Source of the DNA: Promethearchaeota archaeon
GTDB lineage: Archaea; Asgardarchaeota; Lokiarchaeia; Sigyniarchaeales; SOKP01
Direction of reading: 5' to 3'
DNA length: 6,046 bases
Assembly (NCBI GenBank): GCA_016840695.1
Contig: JAEORV010000113.1
Span: forward strand, 1-6,046
Shown: piece by piece, positions 1-6,028 of the stretch
Position numbering within the stretch: the first letter of the stretch is position 1
Layout of the letters: each line of letters begins with the position of its first letter
Made by a program: the position numbers and the translations under genes
Notes under the pieces: generated by a model
The model's database searches: none
What the model saw: only the letters and a program-made list of their open reading frames with translations
Told to the model about the DNA's origin: nothing

Positions 1-1496
1 GTAAATTTGACGCGGTTGAAAATTTGCCTAATGCTCAAAATAATTCATTAATGTTTATTCATTCTTCTCGGGATACTCTATATGATCTTACAAACCAATC
101 GGGGCAAGGATACGATTCAATTATACAATTAAATAAAAGCGCGTGTTACCTATCCGTAAATGATAACCATTACATGCTTGAAGATCCAAATTACACGGCT
201 TATTATTGCGCAATCAATTTCATGGAAGAAAAATTGAAGAACGTGAACTTAAGCTATAGTTGGTCCAGTGATCTCGAAAAATATTCTCAACATCGCGATA
301 TTGTACTTACTCATGCATTACTCTTTAATTCAACATTACTTTACGGTTGTTTATTATTTTTTATATTTTCTCTCATCCCCCTCTTTCTCATTGTTTCAAT
401 TTTATTTTATAATAAAAGGATTGCAAAGAATAGGGCTATAGAAGAAGAAAAAATCCTTAAACAAAAGGAATCCGATGATGATTTCATTGATTTCACGTTT
501 GGCAGGGGATCTTTCACTAGAACTGTTTTATTTTTGGTGATTTTATATTTATTATCTTTTATTGGAGCAATCGGAATGACTTATGGTATTTTTGCTGATT
601 TAATCGTAGGAACGATAGGTGGTTTATTCTATTTTGCGTTTTTCATGACGCTTTATTACTTGCCCGACCAAGCTGAAGTTGATTTATGGAAGAGAATGAA
701 AGGAAAAACTTCATCAGCAGGAAAAGAATCAGCAATTCAAATAAAAAGTTATATTGTATTGTCCATAATTCTTGCCTTTATTGTAATCAGCGCCTTGATT
801 GGGTTGTTCAGCACATTTGTACCAAGCTTTTTCAACCAACCAATTGAATCTTTATTAAGTCCAATATTGATAATGGGATGTATTCTATTAATTGGAGGGA
901 TTTTCATTGTTATATTTTTGCAAAAAAAAGAGAATGCCCGCATTAGTCTAAAGGATGTCGATTGGAAGACTTATGGACTCGATAAGTACCAAGTCATTAA
1001 GAGCGTGTCTTTTGGAAGCGTTTTATTCTTGAGTATCTATATTCAGTGGAATATTCAAGCATTTTTTCTCAAATTTCCTATGAGGATTGCCCCTCATTCG
1101 GTTTACTATTTATTCATGGTGCTCACGGTATTATTTTTCTTCGGAGGAATTCAACTTATGGTGAAGATTTTCAAGGAAAGGATCTTGAGAAATAAAGTGG
1201 ACGCTTTACTGGGTGATTATTCCAGAAAAGAAATGCTATCCAATGTTATCGTTGAAATTGGGGCTTCAATGTTTGCTCTATTGAGCGTATTTTTGTTAAT
1301 ATTCATTGCATTTGCTCCACTGTTACATACGATGCTTTTTGGAAACTTAGCAGTGTTTTTAGCCTTAATATTTGTTGGAATCTGCTTAATTACTGATGTG
1401 ATTAAAATTATATGCGTCGATCGAGGAAATTTCGGAATCTCGATATTTTTTCCTCTTCTAATCTTTACTATTATGGCGTTTTTCTTGAGAATTTAG
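1..1496 (+). CDS. alpha/beta-hydrolase-like domain fused to a ~10-helix membrane domain (5' partial)
   Basis: The frame is open to the left edge, so the gene begins outside the window; a TTG at 24 is probably an internal Leu codon, not the start. Residues are numbered from that TTG (490 visible). Residues 8-70 resemble the end of an alpha/beta-hydrolase fold: a hydrophobic strand ending in FIHSSRD (Asp17, acid position), then a second strand with NDNHYML (His49, catalytic His position), then a closing helix. The 32-residue Asp-His spacing is normal for the fold. The nucleophile elbow would lie upstream and is not visible. A long hydrophobic region follows, with likely helices near 107-129, 167-190, 192-212, 242-264, 277-299, 326-347, 359-379, 404-434, 437-460 and 469-488. 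A charged Lys/Glu/Asp-rich loop at 130-155 separates helix 1 from the rest. The protein is therefore probably a membrane-bound hydrolase; substrate unknown. Certain: coding and polytopic. Inferred: the hydrolase assignment. No family is recognised for the membrane part. Confidence 0.82.
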   Translation, partial: KFDAVENLPNAQNNSLMFIHSSRDTLYDLTNQSGQGYDSIIQLNKSACYLSVNDNHYMLEDPNYTAYYCAINFMEEKLKNVNLSYSWSSDLEKYSQHRDIVLTHALLFNSTLLYGCLLFFIFSLIPLFLIVSILFYNKRIAKNRAIEEEKILKQKESDDDFIDFTFGRGSFTRTVLFLVILYLLSFIGAIGMTYGIFADLIVGTIGGLFYFAFFMTLYYLPDQAEVDLWKRMKGKTSSAGKESAIQIKSYIVLSIILAFIVISALIGLFSTFVPSFFNQPIESLLSPILIMGCILLIGGIFIVIFLQKKENARISLKDVDWKTYGLDKYQVIKSVSFGSVLFLSIYIQWNIQAFFLKFPMRIAPHSVYYLFMVLTVLFFFGGIQLMVKIFKERILRNKVDALLGDYSRKEMLSNVIVEIGASMFALLSVFLLIFIAFAPLLHTMLFGNLAVFLALIFVGICLITDVIKIICVDRGNFGISIFFPLLIFTIMAFFLRI

Positions 1497-1530
1497 AAAT
1501 ATTTTTAAAAATAATTGAAGTATTCATCAA
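1497..1530. terminator. AT-rich bidirectional terminator candidate between convergent genes
   Basis: These 34 bases separate two convergent stop codons (TAG at 1494-1496 on +, TAG at 1533-1531 on -). They include a perfect 14-base palindrome, TATTTTTAAAAATA (1500-1513), which gives a run of five T on each strand. Archaeal transcription often ends at short T-tracts without a stable hairpin, so this can serve both genes. The palindrome is all A/T and would make a weak RNA stem; the T-run is the more likely signal. Confidence 0.5.
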
Positions 1531-2463
1531 CTAGTTTTCTTTTAAAAGATAGCGTTCTTGTATGTTCTTAAATAAATTTTGATAGAAATTTAATTTATTT
1601 TTAGGAAGAAATTTTATCGAATTTGCTCCCTCTGGACAATGATGAGCGCATAAAGCACATCCATAACACTTATCGTTGATAATCTTTACTTTTCCGTTTT
1701 TTTTATCAATTATTCTCGCATCAAAACCACATATTTCGAGGCACTTTCCGCAATTTTCAACGCCCTTACATTTATCTTGGTCAATTATTGCTAGATTATG
1801 CGGTTTTGTGTAGAGTATTTTAATCAAATCTAAATCTAATCCAACATCAAGAGGAATGCAGACATCACGATTACAATTACAGATGGCAAGACTGAAAGCA
1901 CCATCTATGACATTCCCACAATTACCAAACATGGTGTGAATGAGTCCGGCGTTGTCAAACTTTCTTAATAGTTCTTTTGCTTGCTTTATACTTATGTATT
2001 TAGTAAACTGGACATGTTTTTTTACACCTGGAGTTTTCGAATAAACAAATGTTAAATCCGTGATATTGGGCAAATCTTTATCATATTTCTCTCTGGCTTG
2101 TCGACACGGGCAAATTCGAATCCCCACGTAAGCGTTAGGATATTCCTTATAAAGAGAATCAATGATTTTCAAGCATTCCTCTAAGGTATAGACTTCAGAT
2201 TGTATCAAGGAAGTAATTGATTTTACTAAAAATAACTGCAGAAATCTTGAATTTCTTATTATCCAAACTTTTGAAATAGCGAGCAATAGTCTCATTACCA
2301 AAAATTCAAATCGCATGTATATCCTTTGAGACAAATAAAAATGAGGCTTATTGTATTGCCACACATAACTACCACGAAGTAGATGGGAAGCGATATTTTC
2401 TATGATTATCGAAATGATAATAATTCCTGGGAGTACAATAAAGGTTACACTTGAATATATCAT
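1531..2463 (-). CDS. membrane-anchored iron-sulfur protein with CxCR motif and two 4Fe-4S ferredoxin motifs
   Basis: 310 residues, ATG start. The N-terminus (about 5-22) is a strongly hydrophobic anchor, and 53-70 is a second hydrophobic, Arg/Lys-flanked stretch, so the protein is probably membrane-attached. The middle domain carries CPCR (Cys118, Cys120), an isolated Cys182 in GNCGN, and ICNCNRDVC (Cys195, Cys197, Cys202). These, with the intervening GLIH, resemble a family of uncharacterised 4Fe-4S proteins common in anaerobes that carry a GLVH...ICNC signature. The C-terminal domain is a double ferredoxin: motif 1 is Cys232-x5-Cys238-x2-Cys241-x3-Cys245, and motif 2 is the canonical Cys266-x2-Cys269-x2-Cys272-x3-Cys276-Pro. 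Likely role: electron transfer at the membrane in an anaerobe. Partner and substrate are unknown, and no gene symbol is justified. No Shine-Dalgarno precedes the ATG; a TATA element about 36 bases upstream suggests a leader of about ten bases or fewer. It is divergent from the SDR gene and convergent with the upstream membrane protein. Confidence 0.9.
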   Translation of the reverse strand: MIYSSVTFIVLPGIIIISIIIENIASHLLRGSYVWQYNKPHFYLSQRIYMRFEFLVMRLLLAISKVWIIRNSRFLQLFLVKSITSLIQSEVYTLEECLKIIDSLYKEYPNAYVGIRICPCRQAREKYDKDLPNITDLTFVYSKTPGVKKHVQFTKYISIKQAKELLRKFDNAGLIHTMFGNCGNVIDGAFSLAICNCNRDVCIPLDVGLDLDLIKILYTKPHNLAIIDQDKCKGVENCGKCLEICGFDARIIDKKNGKVKIINDKCYGCALCAHHCPEGANSIKFLPKNKLNFYQNLFKNIQERYLLKEN

Positions 2464-2545
2464 GTGATATATGTTGATGTAAGTCTTAATAAAGGTTTTA
2501 TAGAATTAAATTAAATATCAATATAATTGTTTTTGAAAGATAGTG
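2464..2545. promoter_or_regulatory. divergent promoter region between Fe-S protein and SDR genes
   Basis: 82 AT-rich bases between two outward-facing starts. On the minus strand TATAAAA (2502 to 2496) is centred about 36 bases before the ATG at 2463, placing an archaeal start site near 2472. On the plus strand the same bases read TTTTATAG (2496-2503), and a second A/T element TTAAATAT (2511-2518) lies about 31 bases before the ATG at 2546. The SDR could therefore have a leader of about 20 bases or be nearly leaderless. Positions follow the usual archaeal TATA-to-start-site spacing of about 26 bases; actual start sites are inferred. Confidence 0.45.
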
Positions 2546-3490
2546 ATGTTAAATATGAAAAAATTGAAAGGAAAGAATTGTTTGCTTACAGGAGCTGCAT
2601 CTGGTATAGGGCGATGTTTAGCGATCTTATTGGCAAAAGAAAGCATGAACCTATTTATAGTTGATATTGATACTAAAGGTTTAGAGAAAGTTAAGGAAGA
2701 GATCGAGGCTATAGGAGCAGTTATACACGCCTCAAAATGCGATGTTTCAAAATTAGAAGACATTCAGAGAATCGCAGACGAATTCTATCAAGAATTTGGA
2801 GAACTTGACCTTCTAATTAACAACGCTGGGGTAGCGGGAGGTGGCTTCTTTACAGAGATTCCCCTTGATGAGTGGAAAAGAGTACTGGATGTCAATTTAT
2901 GGTCAATTATTTACTCAATGAATGTATTTTTACCAAAAATGCTAGAACGTGGTTCAGGACACATTGTAAATACAGGTTCTGGAGCTGGAGTTGTTGGATT
3001 ACCTTACCATCCTCATTACGTCGCTTCAAAGTTTGCCGTGGTCGGATTAACTGAGGCTTTAAAAAGTGAATTTTACAATACAGGGTTAGATTTCTCAGTA
3101 ATATGCCCGACACGGGTGTATACAAACATGGCGGGTTCAAGTCCAGTAACCATTGATCCAAAATTCTTTTCCCCTTCATTAGATAAAAATGAAATAGAGG
3201 AGAGATTTAAAGTATTTAGAGAGATTTTTGCAACAAGGTTTTACGAAGGTGGCATTCAAGCAGATTTTGCTGCTAAAAAATACTTGAACGGGATTAAAAA
3301 GAATAAATTGTATATTTTTGATATCAAAATACTCCGAGCTGCACTTTTTATAAAAGCAGTCGCATTAAAACGCGGATGGAAAAAAGCTTTGACAAAATTT
3401 GCGATAGAAGACCTCGAGATGATTGAAAGTTGTTTAATAGACTCGGGATTATCGACGAAAGAACACCTTGATAAAATACTCAATAGATAA
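2546..3490 (+). CDS. short-chain dehydrogenase/reductase (SDR), NAD(P)-dependent oxidoreductase
   Basis: 314 residues from ATG 2546. A classical SDR Rossmann fold: cofactor loop TGAASGIGR (15-23), acidic residue ending strand 2 in IVDID (Asp40, favouring NAD(H) over NADP(H)), CDVS (Asp66), NNAG (92-95), structural Asn117, and the triad Ser145 (NTGS), Tyr158 and Lys162 (YVASK), with normal Ser-x12-Tyr spacing. The usual PG before the substrate loop is PT here (CPTRVYTNM, 187-195). A C-terminal extension beyond about 205 makes it longer than the usual ~250 residues. It carries a helical, Lys-rich segment (about 250-285) that may help bind a hydrophobic substrate or the membrane surface. Expected reaction: reversible oxidation of an alcohol to a ketone or aldehyde; substrate unknown. 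Starts at GTG 2543, ATG 2546 and ATG 2555 are all possible; 2546 is preferred because the purine run GAAAGA (2535-2540) lies 5 bases before it. Probably paired with the hydrolase gene 50 bases downstream. Confidence 0.95.
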   Translation: MLNMKKLKGKNCLLTGAASGIGRCLAILLAKESMNLFIVDIDTKGLEKVKEEIEAIGAVIHASKCDVSKLEDIQRIADEFYQEFGELDLLINNAGVAGGGFFTEIPLDEWKRVLDVNLWSIIYSMNVFLPKMLERGSGHIVNTGSGAGVVGLPYHPHYVASKFAVVGLTEALKSEFYNTGLDFSVICPTRVYTNMAGSSPVTIDPKFFSPSLDKNEIEERFKVFREIFATRFYEGGIQADFAAKKYLNGIKKNKLYIFDIKILRAALFIKAVALKRGWKKALTKFAIEDLEMIESCLIDSGLSTKEHLDKILNR

Positions 3491-3495
3491 AATGT

Positions 3496-3520
3496 AATAT
3501 TTTTAAAATCACGATTTTAA
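3496..3520 (+). promoter_or_regulatory. TATA-like element overlapping an 18-base inverted repeat before the hydrolase gene
   Basis: Between the SDR stop and the hydrolase start lies AATATTTTTAAAA (3496-3508), with a TATA-like core about 27-37 bases before the candidate starts at 3532 and 3541. Overlapping its downstream half is a perfect inverted repeat, TTAAAATC-AC-GATTTTAA (3503-3520), with 8-base arms and a 2-base spacer. Its position just after the TATA element is where archaeal repressors often bind, so it may be an operator giving the hydrolase separate control. The T-run could equally be a weak terminator for the SDR transcript. Function is inferred from position and symmetry only. Confidence 0.4.
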
Positions 3521-3540
3521 GAAAAAAATGAGTGAAAAAA

Positions 3541-4395
3541 ATGGAACAATTTGAGGGAATGGAAGAAAAATACATTGAATGCCATGATGGCGTGAAACTA
3601 CATACGATGATCGTTGGTTCGGGAGAACCATTAGTGCTTCTGCACGGATTTCCCGATTTCTGGTATGGATGGAAGCATGTAATTTTAGGATTAAAGGACG
3701 AGTTCAAGCTGATCGTGCCTGACACGCGGGGGATAAACCTTTCAGATAAACCCGAGGCTGTCGAGAATTATGCAGTAGAAAAATTAGTTGAAGACATTAA
3801 AATATTGAGCGAGAAGTTAAATCTCGGGAAGTTCACTCTTATAGGACACGACTGGGGATCGATAATATCATGGGCTTTTGCTTACAAGTATCCTAACATG
3901 CTTAAGAAGCTCGTCACTATGGACGCTCCACATCCAAAAGTCTTTAGAAAAAAGCTTTCAGAAAACGCAAAACAAAGAAGGTCAAGTGGATACATGTTTG
4001 AATTGTTAAAACCCGGCGGGGAACAAAGCTTGCTAAAAAACGACATGATGGGATTGAAAGCGTCTGTTTTTGGCACTGCAAGGAAAAGAGGTGCGTTTAC
4101 AGAAGAAGACAAGCGATTATATATTGAATCCTGGTCTCAACCTAACTCGGTATTATGCGGGGTACAATATTATCGCGCAAATCGAGGAATCCAAGAATCA
4201 GTTGGATATATTGAAGTGCCCACGTTATACATGCACGGAATGAAGGACAATTTCGTGAGACCGCTCGTCATTGAAGGATTGGACGAGCATGTAAAGGATT
4301 TGAAAGTGATCCGGCTAGAACGCGCGAGTCATTGGGTCATGCACGACGCCTCTGAGTTAGTAGCTTCAAATATAAGAGAATTTGTTAAAAACTAA
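3541..4395 (+). CDS. alpha/beta hydrolase, epoxide hydrolase-like
   Basis: 284 residues from ATG 3541. The layout is that of soluble epoxide hydrolases and haloalkane dehalogenases: oxyanion motif HGFP (35-38), DTRG (61-64), nucleophile elbow GHDWGS with Asp104 as nucleophile and Trp105 after it, acid Asp236 (GMKDN) and base His264 (SHWVMHD). The cap domain (about 130-220) contains GYMF (Tyr151) and QYYRA (Tyr210/Tyr211), which fit the two tyrosines that activate the epoxide in this family. YYRA matches the usual position of the second one, so epoxide hydrolase is favoured over dehalogenase. No signal peptide or membrane segment: cytosolic. Expected reaction: hydrolysis of an epoxide, or less likely a carbon-halogen or ester bond, through an Asp-linked covalent intermediate. 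A GTG at 3532 would add three residues (Met-Lys-Lys); neither start has a good Shine-Dalgarno, consistent with a leaderless or short-leader message. It follows the SDR gene in the same direction. The native substrate cannot be read from sequence. Confidence 0.93.
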   Translation: MEQFEGMEEKYIECHDGVKLHTMIVGSGEPLVLLHGFPDFWYGWKHVILGLKDEFKLIVPDTRGINLSDKPEAVENYAVEKLVEDIKILSEKLNLGKFTLIGHDWGSIISWAFAYKYPNMLKKLVTMDAPHPKVFRKKLSENAKQRRSSGYMFELLKPGGEQSLLKNDMMGLKASVFGTARKRGAFTEEDKRLYIESWSQPNSVLCGVQYYRANRGIQESVGYIEVPTLYMHGMKDNFVRPLVIEGLDEHVKDLKVIRLERASHWVMHDASELVASNIREFVKN

Positions 4396-4425
4396 AAATA
4401 TTCTTTATAACTCTTTTTTCTTTAA
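4394..4425. terminator. overlapping T-rich terminators of convergent genes
   Basis: Only 9 bases (4396-4404) separate the hydrolase stop (TAA 4393-4395) from the permease stop (TAA 4407-4405 on -). On the plus strand AAATATTCTTT (4396-4406) and CTTTTTTCTTT (4413-4423) follow the hydrolase stop. On the minus strand AATATTTTT (4402 to 4394) and a further TTTTT follow the permease stop. Each transcript probably ends inside the other gene's 3' end, giving short antisense overlaps. No GC-rich hairpin is present. Confidence 0.45.
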
Positions 4426-5841
4426 ACTTTCCACGTAATCCTTCTCTTTTTGTTTGTGGACTTCTTGCAGATGACGCTTTTTTGCTTGCCAATCTTCGCC
4501 CTCAAGAGGATTAAAATATAATGCCGCAGAAGCAATGAAAATGCAAATAATTGGTACGATCGTCAACGCAATTAAAACTCCCGTGGCGACAGTTGGAGGT
4601 TGAGCTGACACGGCAACATCTTGTTTATATCCAAAAAGCGCAATGATCCCTAATAATAAAGAGTGAGCAATCGAAACTGCGGGTTTGGTGATTAGCGCAT
4701 TTACTCCTGAATACGTGGTTTCCCTTCTCTTACCTGTCAAAATCTCGTCGTTATCTATAGCCTCCCCCATGAGGGGCGATTGATTCAGCATGAACATTAA
4801 TAAACCCAAACCTATGAAAGCTATCCCAAAAGACCCTAATTCAAATGGCACTTTTGAATTAAATGCCATTCCTACGAAAAATGTCATGATATAACCAATC
4901 ATTGCTATTAAACCCCCTAAGATCATCACTTTTTTGAGCCCCCACGTTCCAACCTTGCTATTCGCCCATACTCCTAGCACTATTAAAATGATAAGAGCAG
5001 GAATGAAGAAGAAAATTGAAATTTCGCTAAACAAAAACACATAATCGAACAGGTAGATAAAACCGTTGAAGAGCATCTCAGACATTATGACCATAAAAAA
5101 TATAGCTACTTCAATTATCAAAAATGGTTTATTTTTCAGCGTTTCAGTGATGCTCTTAACAAATCCAAAAGCTTCTTCATTTTGCGTGTAGAGCCTTTCT
5201 TTAATTAAATAACTGCTAGCAAAGATCGAGAGGCCGGAAATGATTCCAAATATCGTGACTACGATTTGAAACAGGAGTTGATTTGGATGATCGCCTGATA
5301 AGAAGACGGGTTCCATGATCCAACGAGATATCATTCCAGTCATTCCAAAAGCCACGGTAAACAAGGTGACTTTAACTCTTTCTTTGGCAGTTACTGCCAA
5401 TTCAGCAGGTAAACTAAATGTAATAAGCCCCGTCATGCTGTAAAAAGTGTCAAATATGAACAACATCAATAAATGATTGAGAAAAAGACCAAATCCTGTT
5501 TGCATAAATGGAAACCAAACTAAAATGAACGATAACGTGTATGGAACGCAGCCAAACCGTAAATAAGGAATTCTTCGCCCCCATCTTGATTTTGTTCTTT
5601 CCTCTAAAATGCCTATTAATGGATCGTTAACCATGTTCCAAACTATAAAGAATAACCAAGATAACGCTAAGAGCGCCGGATCTGCACCGTATACTTTAAG
5701 GTAATACACATCAATCGTTCCTAATCCAATTGAGGACATGAATGAACTTCCCATGTTAGCAAATCCAACACCAAGTTTGGATTTCAATGGGACATGATCA
5801 TCGAATTCGTCTTTTTCTATCTTAATTCCTGTATCTGCCAT
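4405..5841 (-). CDS. GPH-family (MelB-like) MFS transporter
   Basis: 478 residues, ATG start, about 12 membrane helices (near 24-48, 56-80, 96-114, 120-146, 158-180, 188-212, 240-270, 275-293, 304-325, 336-354, 386-404, 420-444) and a charged C-terminal tail (446-478, Lys/Glu-rich, likely helical, cytoplasmic). Family signatures are clear: NDPLIG (72-77) running into ERTKSRWGRR (81-90), and the second-half signature AIDNDE (361-366) with TGKRRETTYSG (369-379). Lys386 aligns by eye with MelB Lys377. The family imports glycosides, pentosides or hexuronides, or related organic anions, usually with Na+ or H+. Compared with MelB from memory, Asp59 is kept (Asp73), but Asp55 is Asn69 and Asp124 is Gly138, so coupling and substrate may differ. 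The conserved loop Asp of the MFS motif is Glu81. It has its own promoter and converges on the hydrolase gene. Substrate cannot be assigned. Confidence 0.93.
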   Translation of the reverse strand: MADTGIKIEKDEFDDHVPLKSKLGVGFANMGSSFMSSIGLGTIDVYYLKVYGADPALLALSWLFFIVWNMVNDPLIGILEERTKSRWGRRIPYLRFGCVPYTLSFILVWFPFMQTGFGLFLNHLLMLFIFDTFYSMTGLITFSLPAELAVTAKERVKVTLFTVAFGMTGMISRWIMEPVFLSGDHPNQLLFQIVVTIFGIISGLSIFASSYLIKERLYTQNEEAFGFVKSITETLKNKPFLIIEVAIFFMVIMSEMLFNGFIYLFDYVFLFSEISIFFFIPALIILIVLGVWANSKVGTWGLKKVMILGGLIAMIGYIMTFFVGMAFNSKVPFELGSFGIAFIGLGLLMFMLNQSPLMGEAIDNDEILTGKRRETTYSGVNALITKPAVSIAHSLLLGIIALFGYKQDVAVSAQPPTVATGVLIALTIVPIICIFIASAALYFNPLEGEDWQAKKRHLQEVHKQKEKDYVESLKKKEL

Positions 5842-5890
5842 GCTAATAACCTATTGTTTTTTAGGAAAAAAATGAAAATTTAATAAAGAT
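5842..5890 (-). promoter_or_regulatory. permease promoter and short leader
   Basis: Reading on the minus strand, TTTATTAAA (5887 to 5879) is a good archaeal TATA candidate centred about 42 bases before the ATG at 5841, which puts the start of transcription near 5857. The resulting leader of about 15 bases contains AGGT (5852 to 5849), a weak Shine-Dalgarno with 8 bases between its GG and the ATG. Between TATA and start site lies TTTTTT-CCT-AAAAAA (minus strand; 5857-5871), an A/T inverted repeat of doubtful meaning. Confidence 0.45.
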
Positions 5891-6012
5891 TATGATAATT
5901 ATTAAGTCGTAGATATTACAAAAATTCACAACCTAGCTCTTCAGAATTTGATTAAAAATTTCTTTTTTCTTCAAGCTATGACGATCTAACCTATATTGCA
6001 GAAACCTACGGA

Positions 6013-6028
6013 ATTATAACCTTATAAT
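6013..6028. repeat. short perfect inverted repeat ATTATAA-CC-TTATAAT
   Basis: Two 7-base arms around a CC spacer in the gene-free right end (5891-6046). All arm bases are A/T, so the RNA stem would be weak. It could be an operator or TATA region for a gene beginning just past the right edge, or the end signal of a gene entering from the right on the minus strand. Chance is also plausible in such AT-rich DNA. No RNA gene, and no coding frame long enough to support, is visible in this stretch. Confidence 0.25.

Noticed and set aside
24..26. TTG as the true start of the first gene
   Set aside because: The frame is open upstream to base 3 with reasonable coding sequence (K-F-D-A-V-E-N), and the downstream residues are the tail end of a hydrolase fold, so the gene must begin outside the window.
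749..943. Open frame of 64 codons on the minus strand
   Set aside because: It is antisense to membrane helices of the first gene; hydrophobic-helix coding sequence commonly leaves such open frames.
2518..2763. Open frame of 81 codons on the minus strand
   Set aside because: It lies antisense to the well-supported N-terminal Rossmann region of the SDR and has no recognisable domain.
2907..3179. Open frame of 90 codons on the minus strand
   Set aside because: It is antisense to the SDR active-site region; its composition looks like a translation shadow.
3480..3725. Open frame of 81 codons on the minus strand spanning the SDR-hydrolase gap
   Set aside because: It overlaps the start of the hydrolase, whose HGFP motif is clear, and shows no family signature.
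3903..4112. Possible small antisense gene inside the hydrolase cap domain
   Set aside because: No start signal or domain; the plus-strand reading is strongly supported by catalytic motifs on both sides.
3541..4395. Haloalkane or fluoroacetate dehalogenase
   Set aside because: GHDWG is shared with dehalogenases, but the YYRA cap motif and the GYMF tyrosine fit epoxide hydrolases better; fluoroacetate dehalogenases have Arg after the nucleophile.
4405..5841. Naming the permease melB or a specific sugar transporter
   Set aside because: Only family-level motifs are present and two of the MelB cation-site residues differ, so substrate and orthology cannot be claimed.
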